From assembly GCA_050943315.1 (NCBI GenBank), contig JBMNOY010000010.1, forward strand, positions 1-56,782: DNA of 56,782 nucleotides. The letters are read 5' to 3'. Below the pieces are notes generated by a model. The model ran no database searches. It had not been told where the DNA came from and saw only the letters and a list, made by a program, of their open reading frames with translations. Each line of letters opens with the position of its first letter. The stretch's first letter is position 1. Both the position numbers and the translations under genes were made by a program. This document shows positions 52,829-56,782 of the stretch, piece by piece. The stretch comes from JBDKUD01 sp050943315. GTDB taxonomy: Bacteria > Bacillota > Syntrophomonadia > Syntrophomonadales > Syntrophomonadaceae.

Positions 52829-54895
52829 ATGAGACTTATAACTAGACTGGGATTACTCCTGGCCGGTATTTTAGTTTTTGCCTTTTTCTTTATTATAGGC
52901 GCATCAATAACCGAAACTACCCCCAAGTTACTGGTTTACGCCACCGGGATTTATAAGTGGGATTATGAACCCCAGGATCAGACGGTGGTGTATTACAGCA
53001 ATGGGGAGGAAATGGATCGGATAGGGTACAAACGTATATATAGAGAGGATTTTCCCTCATTTTTAAAAGATGCCGTGGTGGCAGTGGAAGACCGGCGTTT
53101 TTATGAACACTCCGGACTGGATACCAAAAGTATCGGGCGGGCTGTCTGGACTAATATTAGAGCCGGCCGCAAGGCTGAAGGAGCCAGTACCATAACCCAG
53201 CAATTGGCACGGACACTTTTTTTAACCCAGGAAAAGACGTATACCCGTAAAATAAAAGAAATATTTCTGGCTACGGCTATTGAAGAAAAGTATAGCAAAG
53301 AAGCCATTCTGAATATGTACTTAAATGAAATATATATGGGGCGGGGATGTTCTGGCATGGCAGTTGCTGCCAAATCATACTTTGGCAAGGATATCAATGA
53401 TCTGAATAAGGCCGAAATAACCATGTTGGTAGGAATTATTCAAGCTCCGGAATACTATTCCCCGGATCGTAATATGGAAGGAGTAAGGGAGCGACAGAGT
53501 GTTGTAGCAAATGTTCTGGCCGAACAGGGTTTACTCAGTGATGAGGAGGCACAGGCGATAAAAAACCAAAGTCTCTACATTGAACCGTTTAAGCCGGCGC
53601 AAACCAACCACCCCTACTATATGTCTTATCTAACTCAGCAGCTTGAGCAGGTTGTTGGTGCGGAAAGGTTGTACCACGGAGGTTTGAGAATATATACCAC
53701 TGTAGATAAGAAAATGCAGAACGCCGCTGAACGGGCCATAAAGGACCAGGCTCGTAATTTGGCTAACCAGGGGATAACCGCCCACGATATGGCATTAGTA
53801 TCAATCGATCCTGCTACCGGGGCAATAAAGGCTCTGGTAGGTGGTGTGGACTTCAGCAAAAACCAGTACAATATGGCGGTTTTGCCCAGACAACCGGGTT
53901 CGGCCATAAAACCTTTATATTATGGGGCGGCCATGGATGAGGGCTTGATTTCAGCAGATACGGTGCTTAATAATAAGCCCAGGAGTTTCAACGGTTACCT
54001 TCCGCATAATTCTGGCAACAGCCCGGACAAAGTTACCGTACGGCAGGCGCTGGTTAATTCCTACAATGTAGCTTCGGTTGAGGTACTTGAGGACCTGGGG
54101 GTGGATAGGGCTATGGACTACTTGACCAGGTATGGGATAACCACTCTTGAAGAAGAGGATAAGAATCTGGCCGCACTTGGTCTGGGGGGTATGACCAAAG
54201 GAATATCACCTCTGCAGATGGCCTCCGCCTATACTGTTTTTGCCAATGAGGGCAAACGTTACGACTACTATACGATAGACCGGATACTGGATCTTTCAGG
54301 AAATGTAATATATTTGAGCCACCCCCGGGTTGACCGGGTTATTAGCTCCCGGAGTGCTTCATTAATAGATGATATTTTAACTGATGTGGTAAGATACGGG
54401 ACAGGAACCAGTGCCCGGATAAGTTTGACCAGCGGGGGCAAGACAGGGACTACCACCAACAGCAAGGATTTATGGTATGTTGGTTATACGTCAGAATTAG
54501 TGACCGCCATATGGGCAGGTAACAGTGACAATAGTGATGTAAAAGGGTACAGCACTTTTGGCGGGAAAGTCTGTGCTCCAGTGTGGCGTAATTATATGAA
54601 TAGTTTGTACTATAATAATGTACTGAAGGAAAAGACGACATCGCGAGTAAGAGAGGAATATTACGAGCCTCCCGTGCAGGAGGAAGAAAAAACACCGGAC
54701 GATACTACGCTTGAGGAAACTCCGGATGAGGAAAGTGACAGTACCGAAGGAACTTCTCCCGACGAATCTTCGGATGATGCAGATATACCAGAAGATATCA
54801 ACCAATCTGCAGAACCGCCTGCAGACTCAGAAAAGGTTTTGGAACCTCCAGATGGTCAAAAGGTACAGAATCAAGGTGGAGAGATACAGCTATAA
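52829..54895 (+). CDS. class A penicillin-binding protein (PBP1A family)
   Basis: 688 residues, bifunctional peptidoglycan synthase. One N-terminal membrane anchor (about 5-28). The GT51 transglycosylase has Glu87 in EDRRFYEHSG and EGASTITQQLAR. The transpeptidase has the SxxK serine in PGSAIKP (about residue 358), SYN in VNSYNVAS, and KTG in SGGKTGTT (about 537). The C-terminal ~80 residues are an acidic Glu/Asp/Pro/Ser-rich disordered tail. Divergent from the min operon on the other strand; head-to-head layout of division and wall-synthesis genes. Confidence 0.94.
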   Translation: MRLITRLGLLLAGILVFAFFFIIGASITETTPKLLVYATGIYKWDYEPQDQTVVYYSNGEEMDRIGYKRIYREDFPSFLKDAVVAVEDRRFYEHSGLDTKSIGRAVWTNIRAGRKAEGASTITQQLARTLFLTQEKTYTRKIKEIFLATAIEEKYSKEAILNMYLNEIYMGRGCSGMAVAAKSYFGKDINDLNKAEITMLVGIIQAPEYYSPDRNMEGVRERQSVVANVLAEQGLLSDEEAQAIKNQSLYIEPFKPAQTNHPYYMSYLTQQLEQVVGAERLYHGGLRIYTTVDKKMQNAAERAIKDQARNLANQGITAHDMALVSIDPATGAIKALVGGVDFSKNQYNMAVLPRQPGSAIKPLYYGAAMDEGLISADTVLNNKPRSFNGYLPHNSGNSPDKVTVRQALVNSYNVASVEVLEDLGVDRAMDYLTRYGITTLEEEDKNLAALGLGGMTKGISPLQMASAYTVFANEGKRYDYYTIDRILDLSGNVIYLSHPRVDRVISSRSASLIDDILTDVVRYGTGTSARISLTSGGKTGTTTNSKDLWYVGYTSELVTAIWAGNSDNSDVKGYSTFGGKVCAPVWRNYMNSLYYNNVLKEKTTSRVREEYYEPPVQEEEKTPDDTTLEETPDEESDSTEGTSPDESSDDADIPEDINQSAEPPADSEKVLEPPDGQKVQNQGGEIQL

Positions 54896-55007
54896 TACTG
54901 CATAGATAGGCTAGATGCTAGTTAACTGCAATTATTTCTCAAAGCAAGGAACTTAAACTGACACGATAGCACATTAAAAGGGTATAGGGCTTGTTAATTG
55001 TGACAGG

Positions 55008-55118
55008 CTACCATTTGTTCCACCAGTCGGACCCGCTGAAAAGAAAAAGCCCAAGTATTGCCGCAATAAGTCCTATTCCCAAACATGACAGAACAGCCAA
55101 GGTAAACACAGCATCCAT
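55008..55118 (-). CDS. small single-span membrane protein (36 residues)
   Basis: ATG at 55118 follows GAGGTGAT. The peptide has one strongly hydrophobic helix (AVFTLAVLSCLGIGLIAAIL) then LFLFSGSDWWNKW and a TAG. Good ribosome site, start and composition support a real small membrane protein; no family recognised. Confidence 0.55.
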   Translation of the reverse strand: MDAVFTLAVLSCLGIGLIAAILGLFLFSGSDWWNKW

Positions 55119-55221
55119 CGTATCACCTCAATACGCTACCCCCAATTATATGGTAACATTTTAAGTCATTATTGGGTAGTCATTTGTTTTAATGCTGGCG
55201 TATTATAATGTATACTAGTTT

Positions 55222-55356
55222 ATGGCAATCACAGAACACCAGATCAGGTTCCTAACCCAAAATTTTTGCACTAAAATTAGACAAGTAGCGTCTCTTGCCC
55301 AATGCAACAAATTGCGATTTAATAAAAAAGGAGAAGCTGCTATCGCTGTAGAATAA
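55222..55356 (+). CDS. possible 44-residue protein upstream of ppsR
   Basis: ATG 55222 opens 44 codons: MAITEHQIRFLTQNFCTKIR, VASLAQCNKLRFNKKGEAA and IAVE, then TAA. Two cysteines and a helical, basic composition. No good ribosome site is visible (only a TATAAT at 55204-55209 upstream), so it might be a fragment or be translated from a leaderless transcript. Function unknown. Confidence 0.3.
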   Translation: MAITEHQIRFLTQNFCTKIRQVASLAQCNKLRFNKKGEAAIAVE

Positions 55357-55417
55357 ACACTTATAGCATAGTTTACAGACGATTGCTGGCAGAAAATAAG
55401 AGAGGGGGAATGAACGG

Positions 55418-56245
55418 GTGTCTGATAAGTTGCATATTTTTGCTGTGTCTGATTCAGTAGGTGAAACTGCTGAAAAGATTGCGGTAGCGTCAGTACTTCA
55501 GTTCAAGGTAGAGAGAAGTATTACCCGCTTTTCCAGGGTAACCAAGGAAGAACAGGTGTCCGAAATAATTGATAAAGCAGCACAAGAGGATGCTATAGTT
55601 GTTTACACTGTGGTAAAGCCAGAATTATCAAAATTTATAGATGAACAGGGGAAGGAAAAAGGTGTAGTAGTAATAAATGCCATGGCTCCGTTGTTCAAAG
55701 CTATCGAAGCCAAAACTGGTTTACAACCCGAGTATATTACAGGACTAACCCACAAACTGGATGATCAATATTTCAACCGTATGAAGGCTATTGAATTTAC
55801 CATTGAGCACGATAATGGCCAGAATCTGGATACGATCAAGAATGCGGATTTAATTATTCTGGGTATGCCGCGCACTTCCAAAACTCCCCTGGCTATGCAT
55901 TTGGCTAATCTAGGTATCAAAGTAGCGAATTATCCTATTTTACTGGATACTGCCATTCCTCAGGAAATAGTGGAACTCAAGGGAACCGTGCCTATGGTAG
56001 GGTTAACGATTGATACTGATACTTTATTAGAGCTAAGAAAGGAGAGAATGCGCAGTTTTGATTTACCTCAGGATATTAGTACGGTAGATGAACTGGTCGC
56101 AGAGGAATTGGATAATGCTTACCGGATATATTCAAAGTTAAAATGTCTGGTAATAGATGTTACTCTGGCTGACATTGAAGAGATAGGAAATACCATAACC
56201 CACAAATTTAGTTTACCCTTAAAGGTTAGCCATCACCGGTTTTAA
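55418..56245 (+). CDS. ppsR: pyruvate, phosphate dikinase regulatory protein (kinase-pyrophosphorylase)
   Basis: 275 residues, DUF299 family: HIFAVSDSVGETAEK at the start, a phosphate-binding loop in LGMPRTSKTPLAMHLA, and GLTIDTDTLLELRKERM. It inactivates PPDK by ADP-dependent phosphorylation and reactivates it by phosphorolysis, setting pyruvate/PEP direction. GTG start after AGAGGGGG. No PPDK gene lies in the window. Confidence 0.92.
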   Translation: MSDKLHIFAVSDSVGETAEKIAVASVLQFKVERSITRFSRVTKEEQVSEIIDKAAQEDAIVVYTVVKPELSKFIDEQGKEKGVVVINAMAPLFKAIEAKTGLQPEYITGLTHKLDDQYFNRMKAIEFTIEHDNGQNLDTIKNADLIILGMPRTSKTPLAMHLANLGIKVANYPILLDTAIPQEIVELKGTVPMVGLTIDTDTLLELRKERMRSFDLPQDISTVDELVAEELDNAYRIYSKLKCLVIDVTLADIEEIGNTITHKFSLPLKVSHHRF

Positions 56246-56297
56246 CCCGTTATCAACCTAAGAATTGAAAATTCTATAGTTTAAATAATTGCTAATA

Positions 56298-56334
56298 AAA
56301 CCAGGCCTTTGAACTGCCAAAGACCTGGTTTTAT
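56298..56334. terminator. bidirectional terminator between ppsR and the Fe-S gene
   Basis: AAAACCAGG-CTTTG pairs with CAAAG-CCTGGTTTT with A/T tails on both strands, serving the two convergent genes. Confidence 0.8.
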
Positions 56335-56357
56335 CTTATCAGCTATATTTTTGTTTT

Positions 56358-56780
56358 TTATGAATTAAACTGGCTTATCTTTTCCGCCAGTTGCTTTTTG
56401 CGGCAGGTTTCACATAAGTCGGTGTCACAATTAATACCGGATTTTACTGCAACATAATCAATCTGCTCGCGGGTGGCAAATGTTTCACCACAACGGCTGC
56501 AGGTTACCAGTTCAAAGGTTTTATTCCAGATGGTGCGCTTCCCGCCTTCCTCCACCATCTCGATAGCACCGGTAGGACAAATCTCGGCACAGGCTCCACA
56601 GCCTATGCAAGTAGCAGATGCTTCATCATAAGGGGTAGCAATCCGTTTTTCAGTTCCCCTCATTATGGCTGATATTGCACTGGTACCCATTTCTTCACAG
56701 GCATAGGCGCATAAACGGCATAAGATACAACGTTCATTAGGATCGCCCTGTAAAGCATTATCTGTACAGCCATATTCTTT
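56358..56780 (-). CDS. 4Fe-4S cluster protein, 5' end beyond the window
   Basis: At least 140 residues visible; the open frame continues past the first ATG (56690) to the window edge. Two cluster motifs are clear: CILCRLCAYAC (upstream of that ATG, so the ATG is internal) and CIGCGACAEICP. A C-terminal cysteine group (CSRCGETF and CDTDLCETC) looks like a zinc- or Fe-S-binding ribbon. Comparable to electron-transfer subunits of NuoG/HydA-like hydrogenases or formate dehydrogenases; the exact subunit cannot be told from this part. Confidence 0.8.
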   Translation of the reverse strand, partial: KEYGCTDNALQGDPNERCILCRLCAYACEEMGTSAISAIMRGTEKRIATPYDEASATCIGCGACAEICPTGAIEMVEEGGKRTIWNKTFELVTCSRCGETFATREQIDYVAVKSGINCDTDLCETCRKKQLAEKISQFNS

Positions 56781-56782
56781 GG

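Noticed and set aside
1..56782. CRISPR arrays or rRNA genes
   Set aside because: No regularly spaced direct repeats of the right length and no rRNA sequence were recognised.

Overview
The window looks like a chromosomal segment of a low-to-moderate GC Clostridia-type Firmicute, most likely a Syntrophomonas-like syntrophic fatty-acid oxidiser. The reasons are strong AGGAGG ribosome binding sites, frequent TTG/GTG starts, a T-box leader, the polA-mutM-ytaF-coaE gene order seen in Bacillus relatives, a YtaF sporulation protein, and a butyrate/crotonate-type beta-oxidation cluster. The assignment to this group is inference; no 16S gene is present.

Layout. 1-9.0 kb: tail of a Com-like zinc ribbon, then a fatty-acid oxidation cluster: thiolase, 3-hydroxyacyl-CoA dehydrogenase, acyl-CoA dehydrogenase, a two-subunit (Gct-like) CoA-transferase and a CaiB/BaiF CoA-transferase, followed by a flavin/Fe-S enoate reductase. 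No crotonase or EtfAB is present here. 9.0-11.4 kb: a RAYT/Y1 transposase remnant fused against a signal-less S-layer-homology protein. 11.4-21.4 kb: tRNA-Leu(CAA), an ECF sigma/anti-sigma pair, polA flanked by palindromic repeats, mutM, ytaF, coaE, a lytic transglycosylase, a peptide-binding protein and an FtsX-like permease remnant.

21.4-46.6 kb is a mobile region behind tRNA-Leu(GAG). First comes a decayed prophage remnant bounded by a 27-bp duplication of the tRNA 3' end and carrying a terminase fragment plus a VbhA antitoxin/frameshifted Fic toxin. Then comes a roughly 23-kb Tn916/Tn1549-type integrative conjugative element (ICE). Its genes are almost all on the minus strand: integrase, Xis, HTH and sigma-like regulators at the left; an AT-rich cargo of BlaI/M56 signalling genes, a lipoprotein and an Amidase_6 enzyme; then a GC-rich transfer module (M23 hydrolase, VirB4, PrgI, VirB6, pilin-like protein, VirD4, double PcfB, relaxase, MobC, candidate oriT) and defence/maintenance genes (ArdA, cytosine methylase, DUF4406, TOPRIM).

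46.7-56.8 kb returns to host genes: a phenylacetate-CoA ligase behind an unusual T-box leader with two perfect and one degenerate antiterminator modules, a minD-minE-minC operon ending in a CHASE2 nucleotide cyclase, a class A penicillin-binding protein, two unlisted small ORFs, the PPDK regulatory protein, and the 3' part of an Fe-S protein running off the right edge.

The least ordinary signals are the multi-module T-box, the min/cyclase operon, the signal-less SLH gene abutting a RAYT fragment, the palindromic repeats around polA, and the ICE cargo module with a second BlaI relic.
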